Source of the DNA: Amycolatopsis xylanica
GTDB taxonomy: Bacteria > Actinomycetota > Actinomycetes > Mycobacteriales > Pseudonocardiaceae
Assembly: GCF_900107045.1 (NCBI RefSeq)
Contig: NZ_FNON01000001.1
Coordinates: 496,001 to 560,000 of the forward strand
Reading direction: 5' to 3'
DNA length: 64,000 nt
This document shows, one piece after another, positions 25,122 through 32,953 of this stretch. A model generated the notes under the pieces. That model was not told the origin of the DNA, ran no database searches, and saw only the letters and a list, made by a program, of their open reading frames with translations. Position numbers and translations under genes: made by a program. Position 1 is the stretch's first letter. The number at the start of each line of letters is the position of its first letter.

Positions 25122-25771
25122 TGGAATTGCCGAGCAGGCAGGTGCTCGCCGACAGTGTGTACGAGCAGATCCGCGCGCTCATCATGAACCATGGCATCTC
25201 CCCGGGCGACCGCGTCAATATCGACGAGGTCGCCCGGGAGCTGCAGGTCTCAGGCACCCCCGTCCGCGAGGCACTGGCCCGCTTGGAGTCGGAAGGCCTG
25301 GTCTCGCGCCTTCCCTTGCGCGGCTACCGGGCCACCGAGCTCCTAACGCCGCAGGAGATCGCAGACCTCTACGAACTCCGGCTCCTCCTTGAGCCTCAAG
25401 CCGCGGGCAAGGCCGCGACGAAGATGACCGAGCCGCTGGCTTTAGCCCTGCGAGCCGAGCTACAGACCTGCCCGGCGGCGCCGACCAGCGGAAACTATGA
25501 GGGGTACAAGGCCCTCACCGCCCACGACGCCCGTCTCCATCAGCTGATCCTCCACATGGCAGGCAACGAGGCGGTTGAGCAGGCCATCACCCGCACCCAC
25601 TGCCACCTGCACTTCTTCCGCCTGTCTTACAACCAGCCCTTCGGCGAGCAGACGATCGACGAACACCACGCCATCGCCGAAGCCTTGATCGCCCGCCGCC
25701 CCAAAGCCGCCAAAGACGCGATGAAGCATCACCTCGAAACAGCCCGCGACCGCATTCTGGCCCGGCTGTGA
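25121..25771 (+). CDS. GntR-family (FadR-type, FCD domain) regulator
   Basis: A 216-aa repressor. Residues 8-75 are the GntR winged helix (VLADSVYEQIRALIMNHGIS, then SGTPVREALARLESEGLV, wing LPLRGYRATEL). Residues 85-216 are an all-helical FCD domain with the metal-binding pattern: D in the HDARLHQLIL helix and histidines in DEHHAIAEALI and MKHHLETARDRIL. FCD ligands are usually organic acids or sugar acids. It lies directly after the fucose-type operon and probably controls it, responding perhaps to the sugar acid or keto-acid made by the dehydratase. Start chosen by the TATACT box just upstream. Confidence 0.9.
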   Translation: MELPSRQVLADSVYEQIRALIMNHGISPGDRVNIDEVARELQVSGTPVREALARLESEGLVSRLPLRGYRATELLTPQEIADLYELRLLLEPQAAGKAATKMTEPLALALRAELQTCPAAPTSGNYEGYKALTAHDARLHQLILHMAGNEAVEQAITRTHCHLHFFRLSYNQPFGEQTIDEHHAIAEALIARRPKAAKDAMKHHLETARDRILARL

Positions 25772-25811
25772 CGATCCGCGCGACGTGGGGTCGTGAGTGT
25801 GGGGATCGTGA

Positions 25812-25843
25812 GTGTGGCGGGCGGCGAGAACCGCCCGCCACAC
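25812..25843. terminator. Perfect hairpin between convergent GntR and hydrolase genes
   Basis: GTGTGGCGGGCGG (25812-25824) and CCGCCCGCCACAC (25831-25843) form a 13-bp perfect stem with a CGAGAA loop. Two TCGTGAGTGT motifs (25791 and 25806) precede and partly enter the left arm. Likely bidirectional terminator. Confidence 0.75.
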
Positions 25844-25850
25844 CGACGAC

Positions 25851-25907
25851 CCGGACTAGCGGAGGCAACCCGGACTAGCGGAGGCGACCTCGGCTAGCGG
25901 AGGGCGC
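25851..25907. repeat. Three 19-bp tandem units that include a stop codon
   Basis: Three imperfect copies of a 19-bp unit with the common core CTAGCGGAGG repeat from 25851. The third copy spans the stop codon and last two sense codons (Leu-Arg) of the leftward hydrolase gene; the other two are extra copies placed after the stop. Confidence 0.75.
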
Positions 25908-27042
25908 AGGTGAAGAAGTCGGCGATCGTCTTACGGATCGCGCGGGTGTAGTCCGTCGTGCCCACCAGGGCGGCCGTGCCTTCGGTGGTCATGAGCCCGG
26001 CCCGGTGCAACTGCTGGGCCATCGGGCCGTAGTCGGTGAAGACGTAGTGCGCGGCGTCGTCGTAGTGCACGCGCCGTGCCTGGCCGGAGGCGAGCAGGTG
26101 TGACCAGTCGCTGCGCATGTCGTCGTCCTGCCCGCGCTCGGAGGTCAAGAGCAGCAGCGGCCGCTGGGTTCCCTCCTGCGCGACGGGGAAGATCTCACGA
26201 GGCTGGCCCTGCGGGGCGGGCCAGTAGCTGAGGTAGCTCTCCATGCTGACAGTGGCGTCGATGCGCGGATCCTCATATGTGGCCTTGACCGCGGCGCCCC
26301 CGCCGAGCGAGTGTCCGTACATCCCGACCCGTCGCATGTCCACCGCCCGGTTCAGGTTGGCAGGCAACGGCTTTCCGTCCACATCCGGGTTAGAGCCGCC
26401 GGCCAGCAGTTCGAGCTGATCGAGCACGAACTTGGTGTCAGCCACCCTCGTGTCGAGCGACTTCCGGATGGTCTGGGGGAACTCGGCCGGGTCCGGCGGC
26501 AGCTGGATCGGCCGCACCCCGTCCGGGAACTCGACCTCACTCGCCTCTCCCGTGTGATCCATGGTCACCACCACGAATCCCCGGCTCGCCAGATCCTCGG
26601 CGATCCCGCTGCCCAGCGTCCGCGGCTCTGCTCCGCCGGGCGTGTAGAAAATGATGGGGCGCTTGGTGCGTTGTGCGGGCGCGTCAAGGTAGGAGTGGGT
26701 CTTAGTGGCGCCCCAGTCGACCTTGCCTTGCGGCAACTGCGGATGCAGGTAGACGGTATCGAACGCTCCGAAACTCTCGGCGGCTCCAGGCGTGAACTGC
26801 GGCGCGACCACCCGGCCTCGGGTGTCGGAGGCCGGGTAGTACACCGAGACCATGAGTTCCCTGCGGAGCGCGGGGTTCCATGGGTCCTGCCTTGCTGGAT
26901 CCTTGAGGTGGAGTGCTGTGGTGCCGACCTTGTAGGGACCGTTCGGGGGCGGCAGGTCGAGGGTGTATTTGTCGCTTGCTTGGGCGACGCCCGTGGTGGC
27001 CAGGAGCGCCGCGAGGGTGAGTGCGGTGATTTTCTGGAACAT
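25894..27042 (-). CDS. Secreted alpha/beta hydrolase (PAF-acetylhydrolase/lipase-like)
   Basis: A 382-aa exported protein: signal peptide to VAQA (residue 22), then an alpha/beta-hydrolase fold. The nucleophile elbow is GHSLGGG (in VGMYGHSLGGGAAV); an acidic residue after the following strands and the histidine in DDAAHYVFTDY complete a plausible triad. An oxyanion region IIFYTPGGAEPRTLGSG precedes. The family resembles bacterial platelet-activating-factor acetylhydrolase-type esterases and cutinase-like lipases. Substrate is unknown. It stands alone, converging on the GntR gene. Confidence 0.82.
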   Translation of the reverse strand: MFQKITALTLAALLATTGVAQASDKYTLDLPPPNGPYKVGTTALHLKDPARQDPWNPALRRELMVSVYYPASDTRGRVVAPQFTPGAAESFGAFDTVYLHPQLPQGKVDWGATKTHSYLDAPAQRTKRPIIFYTPGGAEPRTLGSGIAEDLASRGFVVVTMDHTGEASEVEFPDGVRPIQLPPDPAEFPQTIRKSLDTRVADTKFVLDQLELLAGGSNPDVDGKPLPANLNRAVDMRRVGMYGHSLGGGAAVKATYEDPRIDATVSMESYLSYWPAPQGQPREIFPVAQEGTQRPLLLLTSERGQDDDMRSDWSHLLASGQARRVHYDDAAHYVFTDYGPMAQQLHRAGLMTTEGTAALVGTTDYTRAIRKTIADFFTCALR

Positions 27043-27140
27043 GGCGGTGAGCTTGCTGTGGGGACGGGGGTCGCGTCGTGCAGCCGGGGTTGGAGTGGCC
27101 GGTTGATTCGAGGTTGAGCGCCACCCTCACCTTGCCGCGG

Positions 27141-28397
27141 TCAGGTGACGGCGGAGGTGTCGTGGGCAGTGTTGCGCTGGGGTCTTCGCTGGGGGTCGAG
27201 GTCGTCGGGCGGGGTGAAGGTGGGCTTGCCGTCGTCGGCGATGTGGACTTCCCAAGGTGAGGTGTGGATGAGCTGGTGGTGGTGCGGGCAGAGAAGACAG
27301 AGGTTCTCGAGCTTGGTTTCGCCGTCGTTGAGCCAGTGGATCACGTGGTGGGCGTCGCAGTCGCGGGGCGTGCGGCGGCAGCCGGGGAAGGCGCAGCCTT
27401 GGTCCCGCAAGGCCAATGCGCGCCGCTGGCCGGGGCTGGCATAGCGCTGAAGCCTTGAAAGGTCGAGCGGGACGTCGGTGCCGGAAAGGATCGCTACGTA
27501 GACGTCGGCCTCGCAGCATACCCGGCGTGCTTCGCGGGCGGTGATGTTCCGGCCGCCTTCGAGCGGGACGGTGCCCGATTCGGCGAGGAGTTCGGAGATC
27601 GTGGTCGTGAGGGTGAGCTGTAAGGGGATGCCGTCATTGCTCGGCAGTTCGGGGTCGCCGATGGCGTGGGAGATGACCTCCGCCCAGGTGTCGCCGAGTT
27701 TCTCCGCGTGGCTGCGGGTGTCGGTCTCGTCGTCGGTGGCGGGTGGGGTGCGTTCGCTGGTGTAGAGCTCGGCTTGGGCGGCGGCGACGCCGGTGAGCGT
27801 CAGGGTCCATTCCACCCGTCCGTCCGCGCGTAGCCTGCGGCGGGCTTCGTTGGTGGGTTCCTTTGGTGGTGTGTCGTGCGGCACGGGTCTGTCGGGACCG
27901 AGATTGGTGAGTAGTGCCGCGGCGGCTTTGGCGAGGGTGACCGGATCGACCTCGCGGGCCAGATCGCCGAGGACCTTTTCTCCGGACTCGCGTTCCTTGG
28001 GAGCGACTGAGGGCGGTGCTTTCTTCAGCGCGTTCAGGATGACATCGATGTGGTTGTCGCTGATGGCGCCTTCGCTGGCGGCGGCTCCTGTGGTCGGGGC
28101 GGCCGCGGGGATGGGGTTCCCATCCTCGCGGCCGCGTGCTGGGTTGAGGGCTCGGGCGCGTCTGACACGTTGGTTCGCTTCGGATCGGGAGATGTTCAAC
28201 AAGTGCATGAGGAACGTCGCGGTGGTGTGGTAGCCGTACATGGCTTTGATACCGCGGGTCTCGATCTCGGCGATCAACGCACCGGCGCGCGCTTCTGCGA
28301 CGCGGGAGATGCGGATCTCCTCGCGCAGTGCGGCGGCAAGCTCCGACGGGCTCAAGCGCCACGTCTCGGGAGCATCAGTGGTGTCCATGCGTTCCAC
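27141..28397 (-). CDS. DUF222 protein with C-terminal HNH nuclease domain (13E12-type)
   Basis: A 418-aa protein. The N-terminal 300 residues are the helical DUF222 region found in mycobacterial 13E12 repeat proteins (ELAAALREEIRISRVAEARA, then LLNISRSEANQRVRRARAL). The C terminus has an HNH nuclease: QGCAFPGCRRTPRDCDAHHV, then WLNDGETKLENLCLLCPHHH, with paired zinc cysteines and the catalytic histidines intact. These proteins occur in many copies in actinobacterial genomes; their role is not established and a link to mobile DNA is only suspected. Start may be GTG 28397 or the ATG three codons in. No repeats flank it. Confidence 0.9.
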   Translation of the reverse strand: MERMDTTDAPETWRLSPSELAAALREEIRISRVAEARAGALIAEIETRGIKAMYGYHTTATFLMHLLNISRSEANQRVRRARALNPARGREDGNPIPAAAPTTGAAASEGAISDNHIDVILNALKKAPPSVAPKERESGEKVLGDLAREVDPVTLAKAAAALLTNLGPDRPVPHDTPPKEPTNEARRRLRADGRVEWTLTLTGVAAAQAELYTSERTPPATDDETDTRSHAEKLGDTWAEVISHAIGDPELPSNDGIPLQLTLTTTISELLAESGTVPLEGGRNITAREARRVCCEADVYVAILSGTDVPLDLSRLQRYASPGQRRALALRDQGCAFPGCRRTPRDCDAHHVIHWLNDGETKLENLCLLCPHHHQLIHTSPWEVHIADDGKPTFTPPDDLDPQRRPQRNTAHDTSAVT

Positions 28398-28431
28398 GCT
28401 ACGCGTGGTCGAACACTCGTGCGATCACACT

Positions 28432-29061
28432 TTAAGGTGGCTGCGAACCACCTTTATGGCCGAGTCCGACTTGGCGAGCGTGCACGATGGCCTCAGCTCT
28501 CGTGGAAACGCCTAGCTTACTGAAGATCGACGAGGTCCGGTTGCGGATTGTCTTGGGGGACAGGTGGAAATGGCGCGCGAGCGAGTGGTTGTCCATGCCG
28601 GACGCGAGGAGGTCGAGTAGCTCCCGGTCGCGCGTGCTCAGTTGAGGAAACGGGTTCTGGCCAAAGGAAAACATGTCAGTGAAGCTGGTTTTCACGGTAG
28701 GCCCCAATATCGTCGCGCCGGCCGCGACGCTGTGGATCGCGTGGACGATGTCGGCCGGCTCGGTGCTTTTCAGGAGGTAGCCACGGGCGCCTGCGCGGAG
28801 TGCTGCGTGGACGTCGTCTTCTGAGACCGTGAAGACAACGATGGCGGCTCGGGGAGCGGACGCGCGGATCGTCGTGATCGTGGTGTGCGCGCCGATGTCG
28901 AGGATGATGACGTCGGGGTTGTGGGAGGCCGCTTCGCGGGGAATGTCGGTGGCGTGGGGTAGCGTGGAGACGACACTGATTCCGTCTACTGTGGACAATA
29001 GAATACGCAGGGCCGTCCGCATGACCGGCTGGCGTTCGGCCAGCATGACGCGGACCGTCAC
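28432..29061 (-). CDS. Orphan NarL/LuxR-type response regulator
   Basis: A 209-aa protein. The receiver (1-120) has the phospho-acceptor D55 (VIILDIGAH) and the conserved lysine in GYLLKSTEP. The usual acidic pair is reduced to one residue (LAERQP), so phosphorylation may be altered. The LuxR DNA-binding domain (about 140-205) reads LSTRDRELLDLLASGMDNHSL and ends KLGVSTRAEAIVHA. There is no adjacent histidine kinase. Its GTG overlaps the stop of the glycosyltransferase gene (GTGA), so it is co-expressed with that enzyme and may be under the TetR-type operator at 30189. Confidence 0.88.
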   Translation of the reverse strand: MTVRVMLAERQPVMRTALRILLSTVDGISVVSTLPHATDIPREAASHNPDVIILDIGAHTTITTIRASAPRAAIVVFTVSEDDVHAALRAGARGYLLKSTEPADIVHAIHSVAAGATILGPTVKTSFTDMFSFGQNPFPQLSTRDRELLDLLASGMDNHSLARHFHLSPKTIRNRTSSIFSKLGVSTRAEAIVHARQVGLGHKGGSQPP

Positions 29062-30173
29062 GGTAGCTCGACGGTGGCGGCGGTGGGCATGGCGTTGATC
29101 TCGGTTTGAAGGCCGCGCGCGGCCGAGCGGTAAGAGTCGTCCTTGAGCACCGTGGCGACCGCGTGGCGGACTGCATCGGCTGTCAGCCGGTCCGGGGTGA
29201 TCACCTGGGCCGCACCCGCGCGTTCGCAGGCGGCCGCCGTCGGGAACTGGTCGGCGCCGCGAGGGAGCAAGACCAACGGGAGGCCGGACGACAGGGCCGC
29301 GAGTGTGGTTCCCGCGCCGCTGTGGCAGACGACTGCGTCGCAGCGGGGGAGGACCGCGGCCAGGGAAAGCCAGTTCTCGGCGTGGATGTTGGGTGGTAAC
29401 GGGCCGAGGGAATCCACGGTGGCGGTGTGACCGATGGTGACGATCACGTCGACGTCGTCGAGTGCTTCCAGGATCGGCGCGAAGAAGGAGGGCTGGTTGA
29501 AAATCGGGATGGTGCCCAAGGAAACGTAGATGACAGGACGGTCACCGAGCTGGGATGCCCACGGCGGCAGATCGTCGGTGGAACCTGGTACGGCTGGGCG
29601 GATCTGGGACGCGCAAGCGGACGCCGGGCCCAGGTCGGGCTGCAGGCTCGCGGGCACCGGGTTCAGGTAGCGATGACGGTACAGGCCCGCGTGAGTGTCG
29701 GGTGACAAACCGGAGTCCGTCCACAGGGGAGCAACCCATCGCGCCATCGCCGACACTAGTTCGGGCTCCAGCAGCAATCCGGTGCCGTAGGTGATCGACG
29801 GGATTCCCCGCCTCGCCGCGAGCAACGGGGCGGCCAGGTCGACCGGGGGATGAAGGATGACGTCGGGAGCGAAGTCGTCCGCGATCGCGGTCAGGGCCGG
29901 GAGCTTCTCCGGGGCCATCACCCGGGAGAACATCACCGCGCCGATGCGCCAAGGCTCGGAGCCGGCTGTGAACATCGGGTCGGTCATCGCACGGGCCGCG
30001 GCCGCAGGGGCGGCAGGGCCGGCGGCGACCGCCGTCAGACCAGCGGAGCGGACACGGTCGACCAGATCGGGGCCGGTCGCGACCAGTACGTCGTCGCCGG
30101 TGCGGGAGCGCAACAAGGGCAAGACCGGGGCGAAGACGCCTTCCATCGGCGTGGTCGAGCAGAGGATTCGCAT
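29058..30173 (-). CDS. GT1-family (MGT/UGT-like) glycosyltransferase
   Basis: A 371-aa GT-B enzyme of the macrolide/glycopeptide glycosyltransferase class. The N-terminal acceptor domain opens MRILCSTTPMEGVFAPVLPL. The C-terminal donor domain has VIYVSLGTIPIFNQ, LPRCDAVVCHSGAGTTLAAL (the GT1 donor signature) and GLPLVLLPRGADQFPTAAAC. Such enzymes attach a nucleotide-activated sugar to natural products, antibiotics or lipids, and can serve self-resistance. It is divergent from a TetR repressor across a 28-bp palindrome. The acceptor is unknown, and no biosynthetic cluster surrounds it. Confidence 0.9.
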   Translation of the reverse strand: MRILCSTTPMEGVFAPVLPLLRSRTGDDVLVATGPDLVDRVRSAGLTAVAAGPAAPAAAARAMTDPMFTAGSEPWRIGAVMFSRVMAPEKLPALTAIADDFAPDVILHPPVDLAAPLLAARRGIPSITYGTGLLLEPELVSAMARWVAPLWTDSGLSPDTHAGLYRHRYLNPVPASLQPDLGPASACASQIRPAVPGSTDDLPPWASQLGDRPVIYVSLGTIPIFNQPSFFAPILEALDDVDVIVTIGHTATVDSLGPLPPNIHAENWLSLAAVLPRCDAVVCHSGAGTTLAALSSGLPLVLLPRGADQFPTAAACERAGAAQVITPDRLTADAVRHAVATVLKDDSYRSAARGLQTEINAMPTAATVELP

Positions 30174-30188
30174 GCCGGCTCCCCAAAT

Positions 30189-30216
30189 CTATAGTCAACT
30201 ATATAGTGAACTATAG
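30189..30216. promoter_or_regulatory. 28-bp TetR-type operator in a divergent promoter
   Basis: CTATAGTCAACTATATAG... from 30189 to 30216 equals its reverse complement at 24 of 28 positions. It begins 15 nt before the glycosyltransferase start and ends 14 nt before the TetR start at 30231. A TATGCT box (30218-30223) follows it at once. The low-G+C sequence stands out from its surroundings. Confidence 0.7.
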
Positions 30217-30230
30217 GTATGCTGGCGGAC

Positions 30231-30857
30231 ATGTCAAGCGCCACGAGCCCGGGCAGCAGCCGCAGGCGAGCCACGAGACGGAAGGTCGCGGAGGCCGCCG
30301 CGCGGTTGTTCGCGGACCGCGGGTACGCCGCGACCACGTTGCAGGCCGTCGCGGATGAGGCCGGGGTGCACGTCCAGACGATCTACCAGGCGTTCGGCAC
30401 GAAAGTCGCCGTCCTCGCGGAGGCCGCGGCCGTGCTCGTCGCCGGGCCGCAAGAGGAGGCAGCCACCCCGCCACCGGAGCGCGCGTGGGTCGCCGAGCTG
30501 TTCGCCGAGCCTGATCCGGCGCGGCAGCTCGAGCTCTACAGCAACCACATGCGCGAGGTTTCGGAGCGCTACATGGGCCTGCTCGACGTCATGCGCGTAA
30601 CGGCCGCGGCGGATCCCGACGTCGCGAGCTTCCTGACCACGGCGGAGCGTGGGCGGTATGACGGGCCCCGGCACATCACCGCCGCGCTCGCCGAGCGGGG
30701 TGCGCTGCAGGCGGGGCTCAGCGCCGAGCGGGCCGCCGACATCATGTACGCGATCACGACCTACGACGTCTATCGGTCGCTCATCCAGGACCGCGGCTGG
30801 TCCGGTGAGGACACCGCGGCGTGGATAGCGGGCGCGCTCGTGCGGGCACTGCTCTAG
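30231..30857 (+). CDS. TetR-family repressor
   Basis: A 208-aa protein (212 aa if ATG 30219 is used). The N-terminal HTH is typical: RRKVAEAAARLFADRGYAAT, then LQAVADEAGVHVQTIYQAFG. The C-terminal helices form a ligand pocket of unknown specificity. ATG 30231 is preferred because TATGCT lies 7 nt upstream, which suggests a leaderless message and leaves the palindrome outside the coding region. It probably represses itself and the divergent glycosyltransferase-response-regulator pair. Confidence 0.87.
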   Translation: MSSATSPGSSRRRATRRKVAEAAARLFADRGYAATTLQAVADEAGVHVQTIYQAFGTKVAVLAEAAAVLVAGPQEEAATPPPERAWVAELFAEPDPARQLELYSNHMREVSERYMGLLDVMRVTAAADPDVASFLTTAERGRYDGPRHITAALAERGALQAGLSAERAADIMYAITTYDVYRSLIQDRGWSGEDTAAWIAGALVRALL

Positions 30858-30894
30858 CGCACTGCTCTAGCACGCGCGATCCGCCGGCGGCGCT

Positions 30895-31527
30895 CTAGTC
30901 CGCGTACTCGTACTCCTCGACCAGCAGATCGTCGATGGCGAAGTCGTCGACGGTCGCGTTGCGGTCCACATTGCCCGCGACGCCACTGACTTTGCCGGTC
31001 TGGGTGTGCTGATGCACTGCCAGCAAAGGATGTTCCCAGCCGGGATTACCCGGATCGCCGTTGTAGCGGGCGATCCACAGGCGTACCTCGTCGTCGGCCC
31101 AGTAATCCGGCCGCAGCACGCGCGTGTACCAGTCGAGGTTCGCGTACACCAGGATCCGGCTGACCTCCGTGCGATCACGCATCAGCTCGATGAACTCACC
31201 GACGTAATCGTCGGCGTACGGCCGCAGTGACGCGTCCTCCATGTCGAGCATCGGCGCCAGGCAACCGGGTGTGAGCAGGCCCGCCGCGTCGAGCTGGCCG
31301 ACGAAATGGTCGACCTGGGCGCTGACGTCGCCCGGTCTCGCGAAGTGGTAGCCACCGGGCACGACGCCCGCGTCGATCGCGGCGGGCACCCGGTCGGCGC
31401 TGGTGTTGTCGACCCAGCCGGTGCCTTCGGTGAGTTTGAGGCTGGCGAAGCCGATGCCGTCGTCGCTGACGGCGTACCAGTCGTAAACGTTGTTCCAGTG
31501 CGACACGTCGATGCCGTAGTCCGTCAC
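30895..31527 (-). CDS. GH25 muramidase-type protein without a signal peptide
   Basis: A 210-aa protein consisting of one GH25 barrel: YGIDVSHWNNVYDW at strand 1, FASLKLTEGTGWVDN, GGYHFARPGDVSAQVDHFV, the catalytic acidic pair in LAPMLDMEDA, and RILVYANLDWYTR. GH25 enzymes cut the beta-1,4 bond between MurNAc and GlcNAc. No signal peptide or wall-binding domain is visible with the GTG start at 31527, which has AAGGA upstream. Export would need another route, or the protein acts inside the cell. It lies 80 bp from a second muralytic gene on the same strand. Confidence 0.85.
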   Translation of the reverse strand: MTDYGIDVSHWNNVYDWYAVSDDGIGFASLKLTEGTGWVDNTSADRVPAAIDAGVVPGGYHFARPGDVSAQVDHFVGQLDAAGLLTPGCLAPMLDMEDASLRPYADDYVGEFIELMRDRTEVSRILVYANLDWYTRVLRPDYWADDEVRLWIARYNGDPGNPGWEHPLLAVHQHTQTGKVSGVAGNVDRNATVDDFAIDDLLVEEYEYAD

Positions 31528-31607
31528 TGCCGGATCCTTCCGCAGGTGTCACTCCCAGTGTCGCAAGGATCCGGAAGAGTCACCGTGTGGAGTCGGAAAT
31601 CCGACGC

Positions 31608-32177
31608 TCAGCCGTCGAACCGGTAGAGCCCGTACTTCTGCATCAGCCCGATGACCTTGTCCGAATAGCCGGGGTCGGTGGCGTAACCGGCGGCGTGCAC
31701 CTCGCGGATGAATTGGTTCGGGTCGTCGGGGTAGTCGAACGCCTTCGCGTAGCGCGCGCGGCTGGCGAGGAAGAGCCCGTGGTCGCGGAACGAGTCCTCC
31801 ATGGACGCGTACGTCCGGAAGGAGGCGAGCACCTCGTGGACCGGGCAGCACTCGAGGGTGATGAAGTCAGAGCAGCCGAGCGCGATCGGGCCGGGCCCCG
31901 ATGAACCGCATTTGATGCCGAAGTAGTTGTTGTTCACCGCCGAGCGTCCCCAGCCCGATTCGAGGATCGCCTGCGCGACGGTGACCGACGCGGGCACGCC
32001 GTAGTCGGACTTGCCGCGCTGCGCGGCCGGACCGGCGGAATCGATGAAGGCGGTGGCCGTGGCCGGGTCGACGACGAGCACGTCGGCGGCCTCGGCCGGC
32101 GTGGACAGAGTGCCGCCGAGCAGCACCAGTGCGAGGAGTGGAAGAAGTGTGCGCATAGACCCGTTTCCGTTTTTCAC
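31608..32177 (-). CDS. Secreted GH73-type N-acetylglucosaminidase
   Basis: A 189-aa exported protein (182 aa if it starts at ATG 32156). After a Sec signal ending TPAEA, the mature region is the GH73/FlgJ-type domain: GVPASVTVAQAILESGWGRS with the catalytic glutamate in ILESGWG, then VNNNYFGIKC, FRTYASMEDSFRDHGLFL and a tail ending KVIGLMQKYGLYRFDG. Four cysteines in the insert (KCGSS...ECCP) may form disulphides. It should cleave between GlcNAc and MurNAc in peptidoglycan. It has no wall-anchor domain. It sits upstream of, and may be transcribed with, the GH25 gene. Confidence 0.88.
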   Translation of the reverse strand: MKNGNGSMRTLLPLLALVLLGGTLSTPAEAADVLVVDPATATAFIDSAGPAAQRGKSDYGVPASVTVAQAILESGWGRSAVNNNYFGIKCGSSGPGPIALGCSDFITLECCPVHEVLASFRTYASMEDSFRDHGLFLASRARYAKAFDYPDDPNQFIREVHAAGYATDPGYSDKVIGLMQKYGLYRFDG

Positions 32178-32446
32178 GGGAGCCTGGCCGCTCGAAGTTG
32201 ATCACGCGACTCGGGCGTCACCCATACGGTCGACTGGCGGGAATGGGCAGGAAATTTGTCAGGCATGAGTCGTTCGGCCTTGCGTGATACCCGGTGGCCT
32301 GAATTGCTCGCCAGGCAGTTGACGGACTGCCGCAGGTCCGGTTTGCTGTGCTCGAACCGCGCCATATGGTGAAGATCGAAGTCAATTCCCCGGGCCTGGG
32401 AAACCGCTTGCGAGAAAGTAAAGCCAGAAATGGTGGTGAAGCGATC

Positions 32447-32893
32447 GTGCGGCGTGGGTCTGGCAGTGTGGCCGTCCTGGTGCTGGCGGCTGCGGTACTG
32501 GTCGGGAACGGGGGAGCCAATGCGGCGGGTGAACGACAGAAATACGATTGGCCGCGGTTCTCTTTCGAATTGGCGAAATCGAGTGTCGACGAATTAGGCT
32601 TGGGAACACCACAGGGTCGACTCGGCCGGGTCGTGACATATGACGTGAGAGTGGAGACCGAGGTCCACGGCGCTGTGTCCGGCGGTAGTGGAATCACCAA
32701 TTCGAGTCCAGCGCTTGACCTGAACCGGCCGTTCGTCTACTTCGGCGCGAACGACGGAGCGGGTGTCGGGAACGTCTGGCGGCCGGGTGAGGAGTGGCGG
32801 CACAGCTGGGTCGCGTTTTCGCCGGATGGGCGCACCCGGTCGCGTGAGGGCGTCAGGCATCGCGAGCGGCGTGATCTCGACGGCGGACACTGA
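32447..32893 (+). CDS. Secreted protein of unknown function
   Basis: A 148-aa protein if translated from GTG 32447 (in-frame ATG at 32348 would add 33 residues). The N terminus is a signal peptide (RRGSGSVAVLVLAAAVLVGN to GANAAGE). The mature part is rich in G, S, D and W, with VTYDVRVETEVHGAVSGG and VWRPGEEWRHSWVAFSPDGR, which looks like a small beta domain. I recognise no family. A+T content is higher than in neighbours over the first 250 bp. It ends 8 nt before the TetR operator at 32902. Confidence 0.55.
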   Translation: MRRGSGSVAVLVLAAAVLVGNGGANAAGERQKYDWPRFSFELAKSSVDELGLGTPQGRLGRVVTYDVRVETEVHGAVSGGSGITNSSPALDLNRPFVYFGANDGAGVGNVWRPGEEWRHSWVAFSPDGRTRSREGVRHRERRDLDGGH

Positions 32894-32901
32894 GTCAAAA
32901 A

Positions 32902-32946
32902 TTGCCGGTTCGGCAATCTTGCCGAACCGGCAAGTTTCTGTATCCT
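32902..32946 (+). promoter_or_regulatory. Tandem TetR operator and leaderless promoter
   Basis: TTGCCGGTTCGGCAA (32902-32916) and TTGCCGAACCGGCAA (32919-32933) are exact reverse complements of each other, and each is itself a palindrome with 6-bp half-sites. Centres are 17 bp apart, suiting two dimers. The second site contains a TTGCCG -35; TATCCT (32941-32946) is the -10, 7 nt before the GTG start. Confidence 0.75.
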
Positions 32947-32953
32947 CGGTGGT

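Noticed and set aside
27141..28397. Mobile element suggested by the HNH nuclease gene
   Set aside because: No terminal repeats, intron structure or transposase nearby; DUF222-HNH proteins are ordinary multi-copy genes in actinobacteria.
30895..32177. Prophage lysis cassette
   Set aside because: No holin, spanin, tail or integrase genes occur around the two muralytic genes.
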